Source: Rhodobacter capsulatus (lineage in GTDB: Bacteria > Pseudomonadota > Alphaproteobacteria > Rhodobacterales > Rhodobacteraceae). Taken from it: a stretch of DNA of 64,000 nt. Both the position numbers and the translations under genes were made by a program. Positions 55,027 to 63,192 of the stretch are shown here, one piece after another; the first letter of the stretch is position 1; every line of letters starts with the position of its first letter. The notes beneath the pieces are model-generated. The model saw only the letters and a list, made by a program, of their open reading frames with translations, made no database searches and was not told the origin of the DNA. Where the stretch lies: contig NZ_QKZO01000005.1 in the NCBI RefSeq assembly GCF_003254295.1, positions 248,001-312,000 of the forward strand, given 5' to 3'.

Positions 55027-55621
55027 TCGCCGCCATCTGCTGCTGGGCGGGGCCGCGGCCCTGGTCGCGGCCGTCGTGCTGCGCCCGGGGGCCGCGCTGG
55101 CGCTGACCGAGGATCAGGCGAAGGCGCTGATCGACAAGGCGGTGACCGACGTGAACGCCGCCATCGCCTCCGGCAAGACCGGGCAGGCGCTTTATACGAT
55201 GTTCGAAGACCTCTACATGCGCTATGCTGACGTGCCGACGATCGCGCGTTCGGTTCTGGGCACGGCGTCGCGCACGGCGAGCCCGGCGCAGATGCAGGCC
55301 TTTACCCTCGCCTTCCGCGGCTATGTCTCGCGCAAATACGGCAAGCGCTTCCGCGAATTCAGCGCCACCCGCTTCGAGGTCGTCGGCGCGCGCAAGGTGA
55401 AGACCTTCATCGAGGTGAAGTCGATCGCCTACATGCCGGGCGAGGCGCCCTTCGAGGTGCTCTGGCATGTCTCGGACAAGTCGGGCAAGAACCTGTTCTT
55501 CAACATGATCATCGAAGGCGTCAACATGCTGGCGGCCGAGCGCACGGAAATCGGCGCGATGATCGACGCCCGGCGCGGCAATCTCGACCAGCTGATCGCG
55601 GATCTGAAAACCGCCCAGTAA
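54983..55621 (+). CDS. mlaC: MlaC-type periplasmic phospholipid-binding protein
   Basis: 212 residues from the ATG at 54983, which has AAGGAG seven bases upstream and overlaps mlaA by 44 bases; an ATG at 55004 is also possible. N-terminal SDRRHLLLGGAAALVAAVVL looks like a twin-arginine (Tat) signal. The MlaC/Ttg2D domain shows MFEDLYMRYADVPTIARSVLG, FRGYVSRKYGKRFREF and IIEGVNMLAAERTEIGAMID. Carries phospholipid between MlaA and the inner-membrane MlaFEDB complex, not found here. Confidence 0.88.
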   Translation: MHRPGTLMKTPMRSDRRHLLLGGAAALVAAVVLRPGAALALTEDQAKALIDKAVTDVNAAIASGKTGQALYTMFEDLYMRYADVPTIARSVLGTASRTASPAQMQAFTLAFRGYVSRKYGKRFREFSATRFEVVGARKVKTFIEVKSIAYMPGEAPFEVLWHVSDKSGKNLFFNMIIEGVNMLAAERTEIGAMIDARRGNLDQLIADLKTAQ

Positions 55622-55645
55622 ACCGCCGGGCGGCAGAAGGAAAAG

Positions 55646-55676
55646 AAAAACGCGGCCCCCCGGGGCCGCGTTTTTT
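55646..55676. terminator. Strong terminator shared by mlaC and the PBP gene
   Basis: AAAAACGCGGCCCC (55646-55659), two-base loop and GGGGCCGCGTTTTT (55662-55675): a perfect 14-base stem with T run on one side and A run on the other, so it works both ways. Only 24 bases after the mlaC stop and 3 bases from the convergent PBP stop. Confidence 0.88.
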
Positions 55677-55678
55677 GG

Positions 55679-57952
55679 TCAGTACAGCTGGCGCAGCATC
55701 GAATCGATCGCCTCGCCAAAGGATTGCGGCCCCTGCCGCTGCGGCGCGGGCGGCGCCTGCGGCACCGGCCGGTCCGAGGTCACCAGCTGGCCATCCACCA
55801 CCGGCACGCCGCCCTCGGGGATCGGATCGCCCGAGGACCAGGCCCGACCGGGATAGACATTGTTCGGATCGGGCTGGCCGCGCCATTCCTCGGGCAGGGC
55901 CATCGGCAGGGGCGTCACCGGTTGGCCTTCCTCGACCCGGACCATCACCTCGTGCCAGATCTGCGCGGGCAGACCGCCCCCCGTCACGCCCGTCAGCGGC
56001 CGGTTGTCGTCATAGCCCATCCAGACGCCCGCCACGTAATCGGCGGTGAAGCCGATGAACCAGGCATCGCGGGCGGCCTGGGTGGTGCCGGTCTTGCCCG
56101 CCACCTGTCGCCCGTCCAGCCGCGCCCGCATCCCGGTGCCCTGCTCGACGCCCTGATGCATCATCCACATCAGCTCGCGCGCGGCCTTTTCGGAAATCAC
56201 CCGCTCGCCGATGCCGGTCTGGGCGCCGAAGAGCGGCTCTTGCTCGCCCTTCAGCCGCAGGTCTGTCAGCCCGTAGGGCCGCACCGAGGAGCCGCCGTTC
56301 AGGATGCCGGCATAGGCGCCGGTCATCTCGAGCAGCGTCGATTCCGACACGCCAAGCGCCAGCGCCGGCCCCGCCGCCAGATCCGAGGCGAAGCCGAAAT
56401 CCGACGCGACCTTGCGCACCGCATCCAGCCCGACCGACTGGCTGACCCGCACCGTCGCGGTGTTGATCGATTTCGCCAAGGCCCGCCAGATCGGGATCGG
56501 TCCGAGAAAGTCCTTGTCGTAGTTCTTCGGCGACCACGGCCCCGAGCCGCGCACGTTGATCGTCAGCGGCGCATCCTCGACGATCGAATCCGGCGTCCAG
56601 CCCAGATCCAGCGCCGCCGCATAGACGAAGGGCTTGAAGGTCGAGCCGGTCTGCCGCTTCGCCTGGGTCGCCCGGTTGAACGCCCCCGAGACCTTGGTCT
56701 TGCGCCCGCCGACCATCGCCCGCACCGCGCCATCGGCCGACATCACCACGATCGCCGCCTCGGCGGTGGAGCCGTCCTTGACCCTGGTGTCGAAGATCGA
56801 TTTCAGCGCCTCCTCGGCCGCGGTCTGGATGCGCTGATCCAGCGTCGTGCGGATCACCACATCGGCGGTGGCATTCTTGCCGAAGTAATCGGGGATGCTG
56901 TCCATCACCCAATCGGCGAAATAGCCGCCCGCCCGGGCCTGCGCCGCCTCGGAGAGCGTCGCCGGATGGGCGCGGGCGTCCTGCCATTGCGCATCGGTCA
57001 GATAGCCCTGCTCATGCATCAGCGCCAGAACCATCCCGGCCCGGTCCTGCGAGCGTTTCAGGTTCGTCGTCGGCGCATAGGTCGAGGGCGCCTTGAGCAG
57101 CCCGGCCAGCATCGCCGCCTGCTGCGGGTTCACATTCGTCGCCGAAATCCCGAAATAGCGCTGCGCCGCGGCTTCGAAACCGCGCGCCCCCGCGCCCAGA
57201 TAGGCGCGGTTGAAATAGACCGTCAGGATCTCGTTCTTGGAATATTTGACCTCCATCGCCAGCGCATAGGGAATTTCCTTGATCTTGCGCTTGATCCCGC
57301 CCGAGCGGCAGTCGGTCTCGTAGTCCGCCTCGGTCTTCCAGCGTTTCGGATCATAGGCGGTGCCAAGGCACAGAAGCTTCGCCACCTGCTGGGTGATCGT
57401 CGAGCCGCCGTTGCCTTCCAGCGGGCCGCGGCCCTCGGAGAGGTTGATCGCGATCGCCGAGGCGATGCCGCGCGGGCTGACGCCGAAATGGCGGTAAAAG
57501 CGCTTGTCCTCGGTGGCGATGATCGCGTTCTTGAGGAAGGGCGAGACGTTTTCCGCGGTGGTCTGGCCGCCAAAGGTCTCGCCGCGCCAGGCGAAGACCT
57601 GGCCCGCATTGTCGATCAGCGTGACCGAGCCGCGGTTGCGGCCATCCAGCAGCGCGGTGTAATCGGGCAGCTGGCTGTAGAAGTAGAACGTCGCAAGGCC
57701 AAGGATGATGCCGACCACCGCCGTCGTGCGCCAGACCGCGCCCCAGATCACCGCGAAAAGGAAGCCGAACAGCCCCAGCACCAGCCCGGACAGGCCGCCG
57801 CCGCCCCGTCGCGGCGGTCGCGGGCTGCGGGGCTTGCGCGGCGTCTTCGGCTTGCCCGGTGGCGGCGTCTTCGCCCCGGACTGCGTCGCCTGCCGTGATG
57901 CGTAGCGCCTGTCCGCCACCAGCGGCCTTTGCCGCCCGCCTGTTCCTGCCAT
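55679..57952 (-). CDS. Class A penicillin-binding protein (PBP1A type)
   Basis: 757 residues from the ATG at 57952; an in-frame extension of 24 residues exists. Basic, Pro-rich cytosolic tail (1-50), one membrane helix, GT51 transglycosylase (IIATEDKRFYRHFGV, GGSTITQQVAKLL, KIKEIPYALAMEVKYSKNEILTVYFNR) and transpeptidase with TGSTFKPFVYA (SxxK), KSINTA (SxN) and AGKTGTTQ (KTG). Polymerises and crosslinks peptidoglycan. Pro/Gln-rich C-terminal end. Ends at the shared terminator. Confidence 0.92.
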   Translation of the reverse strand: MAGTGGRQRPLVADRRYASRQATQSGAKTPPPGKPKTPRKPRSPRPPRRGGGGLSGLVLGLFGFLFAVIWGAVWRTTAVVGIILGLATFYFYSQLPDYTALLDGRNRGSVTLIDNAGQVFAWRGETFGGQTTAENVSPFLKNAIIATEDKRFYRHFGVSPRGIASAIAINLSEGRGPLEGNGGSTITQQVAKLLCLGTAYDPKRWKTEADYETDCRSGGIKRKIKEIPYALAMEVKYSKNEILTVYFNRAYLGAGARGFEAAAQRYFGISATNVNPQQAAMLAGLLKAPSTYAPTTNLKRSQDRAGMVLALMHEQGYLTDAQWQDARAHPATLSEAAQARAGGYFADWVMDSIPDYFGKNATADVVIRTTLDQRIQTAAEEALKSIFDTRVKDGSTAEAAIVVMSADGAVRAMVGGRKTKVSGAFNRATQAKRQTGSTFKPFVYAAALDLGWTPDSIVEDAPLTINVRGSGPWSPKNYDKDFLGPIPIWRALAKSINTATVRVSQSVGLDAVRKVASDFGFASDLAAGPALALGVSESTLLEMTGAYAGILNGGSSVRPYGLTDLRLKGEQEPLFGAQTGIGERVISEKAARELMWMMHQGVEQGTGMRARLDGRQVAGKTGTTQAARDAWFIGFTADYVAGVWMGYDDNRPLTGVTGGGLPAQIWHEVMVRVEEGQPVTPLPMALPEEWRGQPDPNNVYPGRAWSSGDPIPEGGVPVVDGQLVTSDRPVPQAPPAPQRQGPQSFGEAIDSMLRQLY

Positions 57953-58060
57953 TTCCGCCCCGGTGCCTGCTCTGCCGCGCAACTTACACCGCCGGAAACG
58001 GGATGTGGAGACGCCTCGCGTCACGATTCGGTTTTTCGAAAGCTTAAATATAAGGCTCTG

Positions 58061-58075
58061 CGCACAATTTGTGCG
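58061..58075. promoter_or_regulatory. Palindrome upstream of glnK
   Basis: CGCACAA-T-TTGTGCG is a perfect 7-base inverted repeat around a single T, 137 bases before the glnK start. A GTGCG half-site recurs near 58128-58133. Sites with GCAC and GTGC arms are used by NtrC, but here the arms are 5 bases apart instead of the usual 7. Binding by a nitrogen regulator is suggested by position only. Confidence 0.4.
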
Positions 58076-58211
58076 TTCTCGGGCTGGAATCGGTTTTTCA
58101 CTGCCGCGGGTTTAAGCAGCTTTTCTTGTGCGAAGCGCTTTGCCCGCGCCTTGATACACTCATAACGGTGCCCCGGGCATCGGAGCGGCTGACAATAGGA
58201 AGGGACATCAC

Positions 58212-58550
58212 GTGAAACTCATCATTGCAGCGATCAAACCGTTCAAGCTGGAGGAGGTCCGCGAGGCGCTGACCGGCATCGGCGTGCGCGGGATGATGGT
58301 GACGGAAATCAAGGGCTTCGGCGCGCAGTCGGGGCATACGGAAATTTATCGCGGCGCCGAATATGCGGTCAATTTCGTGCCGAAGGTGAAGCTTGAAATC
58401 GTCGTCGCCGACAATCTGGCCGACGAGGTGGTCGAGACGATCCTGAAAGCGGCGAAGACCGACAAGATCGGCGACGGCAAGATCTTCGTGCTTGACGTCA
58501 ATCAGGCCGTGCGGGTGCGCACCGGCGAAGCTGGCGACGAAGCGCTGTAA
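58212..58550 (+). CDS. glnK: PII nitrogen regulatory protein
   Basis: 112 residues, complete. The T-loop has the uridylylated Tyr51 in IYRGAEYAVNFVPK, and KIGDGKIFV is the ATP-binding B-loop. Located 23 bases before amtB, the typical glnK-amtB arrangement, so I call it glnK rather than glnB. Senses 2-oxoglutarate/ATP and, when not uridylylated, blocks AmtB. Confidence 0.95.
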   Translation: MKLIIAAIKPFKLEEVREALTGIGVRGMMVTEIKGFGAQSGHTEIYRGAEYAVNFVPKVKLEIVVADNLADEVVETILKAAKTDKIGDGKIFVLDVNQAVRVRTGEAGDEAL

Positions 58551-58573
58551 GAACCACAGGGGAAACAGGGACA

Positions 58574-59935
58574 ATGAACAATCTGACCAAACTGACGGGT
58601 CTTGCGGCGGCGCTGGCCGCTGCGGCCCTGCCTGCCTTTGCGCAGGAAGCGGCCGCGCCGGTGGCGGAAGCCGTTGCCACCGTCACCGAAGCCGCGGCGC
58701 CGATCGTCGACAAGGGCGATGTCGCCTGGATGATGACCTCGACGCTGCTCGTGCTGTTCATGATCATTCCGGGCCTCGCGCTGTTCTACGGCGGTCTGGT
58801 GCGCAGCAAGAACATGCTGTCGGTGCTGATGCAGACGACGATGATCACCTCGGTGGTGATGATCGTCTGGGTGCTTTGGGGCTATTCCTTCGCCTTTGGC
58901 GGCGGCACCAACCCGTTCTGGGGCGGTCTGGGCAAGGTCTTCCTGGCCGGTGTGAATGGCGACAGCCTGGCGGCCACCTTCACCGATGGCGTGATGCTGC
59001 CGGAATATGTGTTCATCGCCTTCCAGATGACCTTCGCCGCGATCACGCCCGCGCTTTATGTCGGTGCCTTCGCCGAGCGGATGAAATTCTCGGCGGTGAT
59101 CCTGTTCACCGTGCTCTGGGTCACCGTGGTCTATTTCCCGATCGCCCACATGGTCTGGGATGCCTCGGGTCTGATCTTCAACTGGGGCGCCATCGACTTT
59201 GCCGGCGGCACCGTGGTGCATATCAACGCCGGGATCACCGGTCTGATGGCGGCGATCGTTCTGGGCCCGCGCGTCGGCTTCGGCCGCGAGAACATGGCCC
59301 CGCATTCGATGACGCTGACCATGGTGGGCGCGATGATGCTCTGGGTCGGCTGGTTCGGCTTCAACGCCGGGTCCAACCTCGAGGCGACCTCGGGCGCGAC
59401 GCTGGCGATGCTGAACACCTTTGTCGCCACCGCTGCCGCCGTCGTCAGCTGGTCGGCCACCGAAGCGCTGTTCCGCGGCAAGGCCTCGGGTCTGGGCGCG
59501 GCCTCGGGCATGGTCGCCGGTCTGGTGGCGATCACCCCGGCTTGCGGCACCTCGGGCCCGGTCGGTGCGATCCTGCTTGGCCTGATCGTCTCGCCGGTGT
59601 GCTACTTCTTCGTCACCAAGGTGAAGGCGATGTTCAAATACGACGACAGCCTTGACGTTTTCGGCGTGCATGGCATCGGCGGGATCGTCGGCGCGGTGAT
59701 GACCGGCGTGCTGATGGCCCCCGGCTTCGGCGGCACCGGCGGCGACGATTTCTCGATCGTGTCGCAGGTGATCATCCAGATCAAGGCGGTCGTCGTGACC
59801 ATCGTCTGGGCTGGCGTGGGCTCGCTTGTGCTGCTCTACATCGTCAAGGTCGTCACCGGCCTGCGCGTGGCCACCGATGACGAGCGTCAGGGCCTTGACC
59901 TGACGACCCATGGCGAAAGCGCCTACCACTCGTAA
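58574..59935 (+). CDS. amtB: Ammonium transporter
   Basis: 453 residues. Cleavable signal peptide MNNLTKLTGLAAALAAAALP with AFA cleavage near 23, an Ala/Val-rich short linker, then 11 membrane segments. Conserved ALFYGGLVRSKNMLSVLMQ, FAGGTVVHINAGITGL (first pore His) and DDSLDVFGVHGIGGIVGA (second pore His) mark the Amt family. Conducts ammonia; controlled by GlnK from the preceding gene. Followed by a strong terminator. Confidence 0.96.
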   Translation: MNNLTKLTGLAAALAAAALPAFAQEAAAPVAEAVATVTEAAAPIVDKGDVAWMMTSTLLVLFMIIPGLALFYGGLVRSKNMLSVLMQTTMITSVVMIVWVLWGYSFAFGGGTNPFWGGLGKVFLAGVNGDSLAATFTDGVMLPEYVFIAFQMTFAAITPALYVGAFAERMKFSAVILFTVLWVTVVYFPIAHMVWDASGLIFNWGAIDFAGGTVVHINAGITGLMAAIVLGPRVGFGRENMAPHSMTLTMVGAMMLWVGWFGFNAGSNLEATSGATLAMLNTFVATAAAVVSWSATEALFRGKASGLGAASGMVAGLVAITPACGTSGPVGAILLGLIVSPVCYFFVTKVKAMFKYDDSLDVFGVHGIGGIVGAVMTGVLMAPGFGGTGGDDFSIVSQVIIQIKAVVVTIVWAGVGSLVLLYIVKVVTGLRVATDDERQGLDLTTHGESAYHS

Positions 59936-59955
59936 GGGCTTGCTGCGCAAGATCG

Positions 59956-59984
59956 AAAGGCCCGGGGTTTTCCCGGGCCTTTTG
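59956..59984. terminator. Terminator after amtB
   Basis: AAAGGCCCGGG (59956-59966) and CCCGGGCCTTT (59972-59982) form a perfect 11-base stem with a GTTTT loop and a T-run. It lies 20 bases after the amtB stop and directly before the convergent efflux gene stop. Confidence 0.85.
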
Positions 59985-59987
59985 CAT

Positions 59988-61544
59988 TCAGTCTGCGTGG
60001 GCGGGGGGCGCGCTGACCCCGGGGGGCGCGGCGACCGGGCGGCGCAAAAGGAAGGCCAGCGGCAGGGCCGCCAACGTGATCCACATCAGCGCCTCGAAAT
60101 CATCGACATAGGCCACCATCGCCGCCTGCGCGGTGACGATCTGGTTCACCACCGCCCAGAACGCGCCCTCGCCATATTGCGCCGTCATCGATTGCAGCAT
60201 CGCGCCCCCGGCGCCGCTCATCATCCCGCTGAAATTCGGATCATATAGCGAGATGTTGGCGACCAGCTCGGTGTGGCTGATCTGGGTGTTGCGGGTCAAA
60301 AGCAGGGTGACGATGGAAATCCCGATCGAGGAGCCGATGTTGCGCACCAGACTGAAAAGCGCCGTCGCATCGCCGCGAAACTGCGGCGCGATGGTGGCGA
60401 AAACCACGGTCGAGAGCGGCACGAAGACCAGCCCCAGCCCAAGCCCCTGCACGAAGCCCGAGACGATGATCGGCGTCGCGTTCATCTGCGGCCCGAAGCC
60501 CGTCATGATGTAAAGCGACCAGGAGGTGAACAGAAGCCCGGTGATCACCAGCTTGCGCGCATCGACGACGCGCAGGAGTTTCCCCGCCGCGATCATCATG
60601 ATCATCGTGCCGACGCCCCGCGGCGCCATCACCATCCCCGTGGTGATGACGGGATAGCCAAAGAGCGCCGAGAGCATCGGCGGCAACAGCGCCAGCGAGG
60701 CCAGAAGCACGATGCCGACGATGAAGATCAGCACCAGCCCGGTGGCGAAATTGCGGTCGGCGAACATCTTCGGGTCCAGAAACGGATGCTCCACCCCCAT
60801 GATCCAGATCACGAAGACCCAGAAGCCGCAAACCGAGATCGCCAGCTCGATCCAGATCTCGACCGAGTTGAACCAATCCACCTCGCCGCCGCGGTCAAGC
60901 ATCAGTTGAAGCGCGCCGACGCCCAGCCCCAAGGCGGCAAAGCCGACGAAATCAAAGAGCCGGACCCGCCGCGGCATCTGCGGCAGATAGGCGGCCAGCC
61001 CCGCCAGTGCGATGATGCCCAAAGGCAGGTTGATGAAAAACACCCAGCGCCAGTTCAGCGTCTCGGTCAGATAGCCGCCCAAGGTCGGCCCGATGATCGG
61101 CCCGACCATGATCCCCGCGCCCCAGATCGCCATCGCCTGACCGTGCTTTTCGCGCGGGTTGATGTCGAGGAGGAAGGTCTGCGACAGCGGCACGATGGCG
61201 GCGCCGAAGACCCCCTGCGCCATGCGGAAGAACACCATGGATTCAAGGCTCCAGGCGATGCCGCACAGCATCGAGGTCAGCACGAACCCGGCCACCGAGG
61301 CGATGAAGACCTCTTTCCGGCCGAAGCGTTCGGACATCCAGCCCGACAGCGGCGTGACGATCGCCGAGGCGACGATGTAAGAGGTCAGCACCCAGTTGAT
61401 CGTATCGGCCGAGGCGCCAAGGTCGGCCCGCATCGAGGGCAGGGCGACATTGGCGATGGTGGTGTCGAGCACCTGCATGATCGTGGCCAGCATCAAGGAC
61501 GCGGTGATCAACCCGTGATGCTTGACCGGAACGGGGCCCTGCAT
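59988..61544 (-). CDS. emrB: DHA2-family MFS multidrug transporter (EmrB type)
   Basis: 518 residues, 14 membrane segments. LDTTIANVALPSMRADLGASADTINWVLTSYIVASA (first helix), RFGRKEVFIASV and RMAQGVFGAAIVPLSQTFLLDINP are EmrB/QacA features. Works with the adjacent EmrA adaptor, from which it is separated by only 3 bases, to export hydrophobic drugs through a TolC-type channel. Probably repressed by the MarR regulator encoded first in the operon. Confidence 0.9.
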   Translation of the reverse strand: MQGPVPVKHHGLITASLMLATIMQVLDTTIANVALPSMRADLGASADTINWVLTSYIVASAIVTPLSGWMSERFGRKEVFIASVAGFVLTSMLCGIAWSLESMVFFRMAQGVFGAAIVPLSQTFLLDINPREKHGQAMAIWGAGIMVGPIIGPTLGGYLTETLNWRWVFFINLPLGIIALAGLAAYLPQMPRRVRLFDFVGFAALGLGVGALQLMLDRGGEVDWFNSVEIWIELAISVCGFWVFVIWIMGVEHPFLDPKMFADRNFATGLVLIFIVGIVLLASLALLPPMLSALFGYPVITTGMVMAPRGVGTMIMMIAAGKLLRVVDARKLVITGLLFTSWSLYIMTGFGPQMNATPIIVSGFVQGLGLGLVFVPLSTVVFATIAPQFRGDATALFSLVRNIGSSIGISIVTLLLTRNTQISHTELVANISLYDPNFSGMMSGAGGAMLQSMTAQYGEGAFWAVVNQIVTAQAAMVAYVDDFEALMWITLAALPLAFLLRRPVAAPPGVSAPPAHAD

Positions 61545-61547
61545 GGC

Positions 61548-62630
61548 TCAGTTCCCGGCGGTCGCGGGCTGGCCCTCGACCCGCATCACCAGCGCGTCAA
61601 GGTTGGTAGCGGCCTTGGTGTCGACGGTGACGGCGGCCGAAAGCCCGGTGCGCAGGGCGGGAAGCTCGCCCGTTTCGGTCAGGCGCAGCGTGACCGGCAC
61701 GCGCTGCGTGACCTTGACCCAGTTGCCGGTGGCGTTCTGCGCCGGCAGCAGCGAAAACTCCGCCCCGGTGCCCGCGCCGACGGCCGCGACCACCGCTTCG
61801 AATTCCTTGCCGGGGAAGGTGTCGAATTCCACCTCGGCCCTTTGCCCCGGGGCCATCTTGCCGATCTGGGTTTCCTTGAAATTCGCCTCGATCCAGGTGT
61901 CGCCGGTTTCGACCAGCGAAAACAGCGCCGCGCCCGCGGCGACGAACTGGCCGGGCTTGAAGCTGTCGGCCTTGGTGATCACGCCATCGACGGGGGCGCT
62001 GACCGTGGTCAGGCCCAGATTGTAGGCGGCCTTTTCGCGCGCGGTCAGCGCCGCCATCACCATCGGATGGGCATCGGTCGCGACCTGCGGATCGCCGCCC
62101 AGCGCGGCCAGCGCGGCGGCCACGCCCTGTTTCGCCGCCGCCAGACTTTCCAGCGCCGAGCTGGCATCATGCCGGGCCGCATCCAGCGCCGATTCCGTGC
62201 CCGCGCCGCGGCCGGTGATCGCCTCCTGCCGCTTCAGCTCGGATGCCAGATAATCGGCGGTGTCCTGCGCCACCTGTTCCTGCGCCTGCGCCAGATTATA
62301 GGCCGCGCGCAGCTGGGCGACCTGCAGCCGCGCCTGCGCCAGCGCCGCATCGGCCTGGGCAAGGGCGATCCGGTAGGGCTCGGGATCGACGCGGAAGAGC
62401 GGTTGCCCCGCCGTCACGCGGTCGTTGTCCTTCACGAAAACCTCGGTCACCCGGCCCGAGATGTCCGAGGCGACGGAGAGGCGCGCCTGTTGCACGGCGG
62501 CATTCTCGGTCGATTCGTAGCGGCCCGAGTCGAGCCAGACCCAGCCGCCCGCCAGCACCAGAACGACCGGCAGCGTGGCCATCAGCAGTTTCTTCGGCGA
62601 TTTCTTTTGGGCTTGCATCTCAGCGGTCAT
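61548..62630 (-). CDS. emrA: EmrA-type membrane fusion protein
   Basis: 360 residues. Short cytosolic basic tail (QKKSPKK), one membrane helix, then HlyD-type lipoyl and coiled-coil domains: ASDISGRVTEVFVKDNDRVTAGQPLFRVDPEPYR and VSAPVDGVITKADSFKPGQFV. Overlaps the MarR gene by 11 bases. Bridges EmrB to the outer-membrane channel. Confidence 0.9.
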   Translation of the reverse strand: MTAEMQAQKKSPKKLLMATLPVVLVLAGGWVWLDSGRYESTENAAVQQARLSVASDISGRVTEVFVKDNDRVTAGQPLFRVDPEPYRIALAQADAALAQARLQVAQLRAAYNLAQAQEQVAQDTADYLASELKRQEAITGRGAGTESALDAARHDASSALESLAAAKQGVAAALAALGGDPQVATDAHPMVMAALTAREKAAYNLGLTTVSAPVDGVITKADSFKPGQFVAAGAALFSLVETGDTWIEANFKETQIGKMAPGQRAEVEFDTFPGKEFEAVVAAVGAGTGAEFSLLPAQNATGNWVKVTQRVPVTLRLTETGELPALRTGLSAAVTVDTKAATNLDALVMRVEGQPATAGN

Positions 62631-63078
62631 GGTCGGTCTCGGTCGGTTGCGAAAGGTTGCAGATCATCCGGCGCAGCATCGCCGTCATCATCTCGGTTGC
62701 GTCGGGGGGAAGGCCCGCCAAGGCCTCGGCATAGATGCAGTCGGCGATGTGGCGGGCGGCGCCGATCTGGGCGCGGGTCTGGTCGGTGGCATGAACGATG
62801 CGGATGCGCCGGTCATTCGGATCGGGGCGGCGTTCCACCCAGCCCGCCTCGGCCATCCGGTCGACAAGGCGCGAGAGCGAAATCGGCTCGATTTCCAGAA
62901 GTTCCGCCAGCCGCGCCTGCGGCAGCGGGCCGTGCCGCATCAGATTGACCAGCAGCCGCCATTGCGCCGAGGTCAGGCCAAGCTCTGCCGCCTGGCCCTC
63001 GAACCGCTTGCGCAAGAGCCGCGTCACGTCCTGCATCAGAAAGCCGAGGCTTTCGCGGGGTATGTCACACTCGCTCAT
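62620..63078 (-). CDS. MarR-family transcriptional regulator
   Basis: 152 residues; start at 63076-63078 with GGAGGG upstream and correct spacing (an ATG three bases earlier is too close). Winged helix: LTSAQWRLLVNLMRHGPLPQARLAELLEIEPISLSRLVDRMAEAGWVERRPDPNDRRIRIV. Probably represses emrAB by binding the palindrome at 63105-63128, just before its own gene. Ligand unknown. Confidence 0.92.
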   Translation of the reverse strand: MSECDIPRESLGFLMQDVTRLLRKRFEGQAAELGLTSAQWRLLVNLMRHGPLPQARLAELLEIEPISLSRLVDRMAEAGWVERRPDPNDRRIRIVHATDQTRAQIGAARHIADCIYAEALAGLPPDATEMMTAMLRRMICNLSQPTETDHDR

Positions 63079-63104
63079 CATCCCTCCTGTGGAGATGAGC
63101 AGAT

Positions 63105-63128
63105 ATATTATAAGCGTGCTTATGATAT
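63105..63128. promoter_or_regulatory. 24-bp palindrome, probable MarR operator
   Basis: ATATTATAAGC-GT-GCTTATGATAT: two 11-base arms with only one mismatch, 26 bases before the MarR start. AT-rich composition and the position over the likely promoter suggest autoregulation of the MarR-emrA-emrB operon. Confidence 0.7.
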
Positions 63129-63145
63129 CAAGTGACAGAACATGC

Positions 63146-63175
63146 AAAAGGGCGACCCCGGGGGGCCGCCCTTGC
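63146..63175 (-). terminator. Terminator of the aminotransferase gene
   Basis: On the minus strand AAGGGCGGCCCCCCGGGGTCGCCCTT forms a stem followed by TTTTGC. It lies just after the end of the aminotransferase gene and before the MarR promoter region. Confidence 0.7.
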
Positions 63176-63192
63176 ACAGTCTTTGTGCGAAA

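Noticed and set aside
58025..58211. Sigma-54 promoter upstream of glnK
   Set aside because: No GG-N10-GC element with the right flanks could be found by eye in this region.
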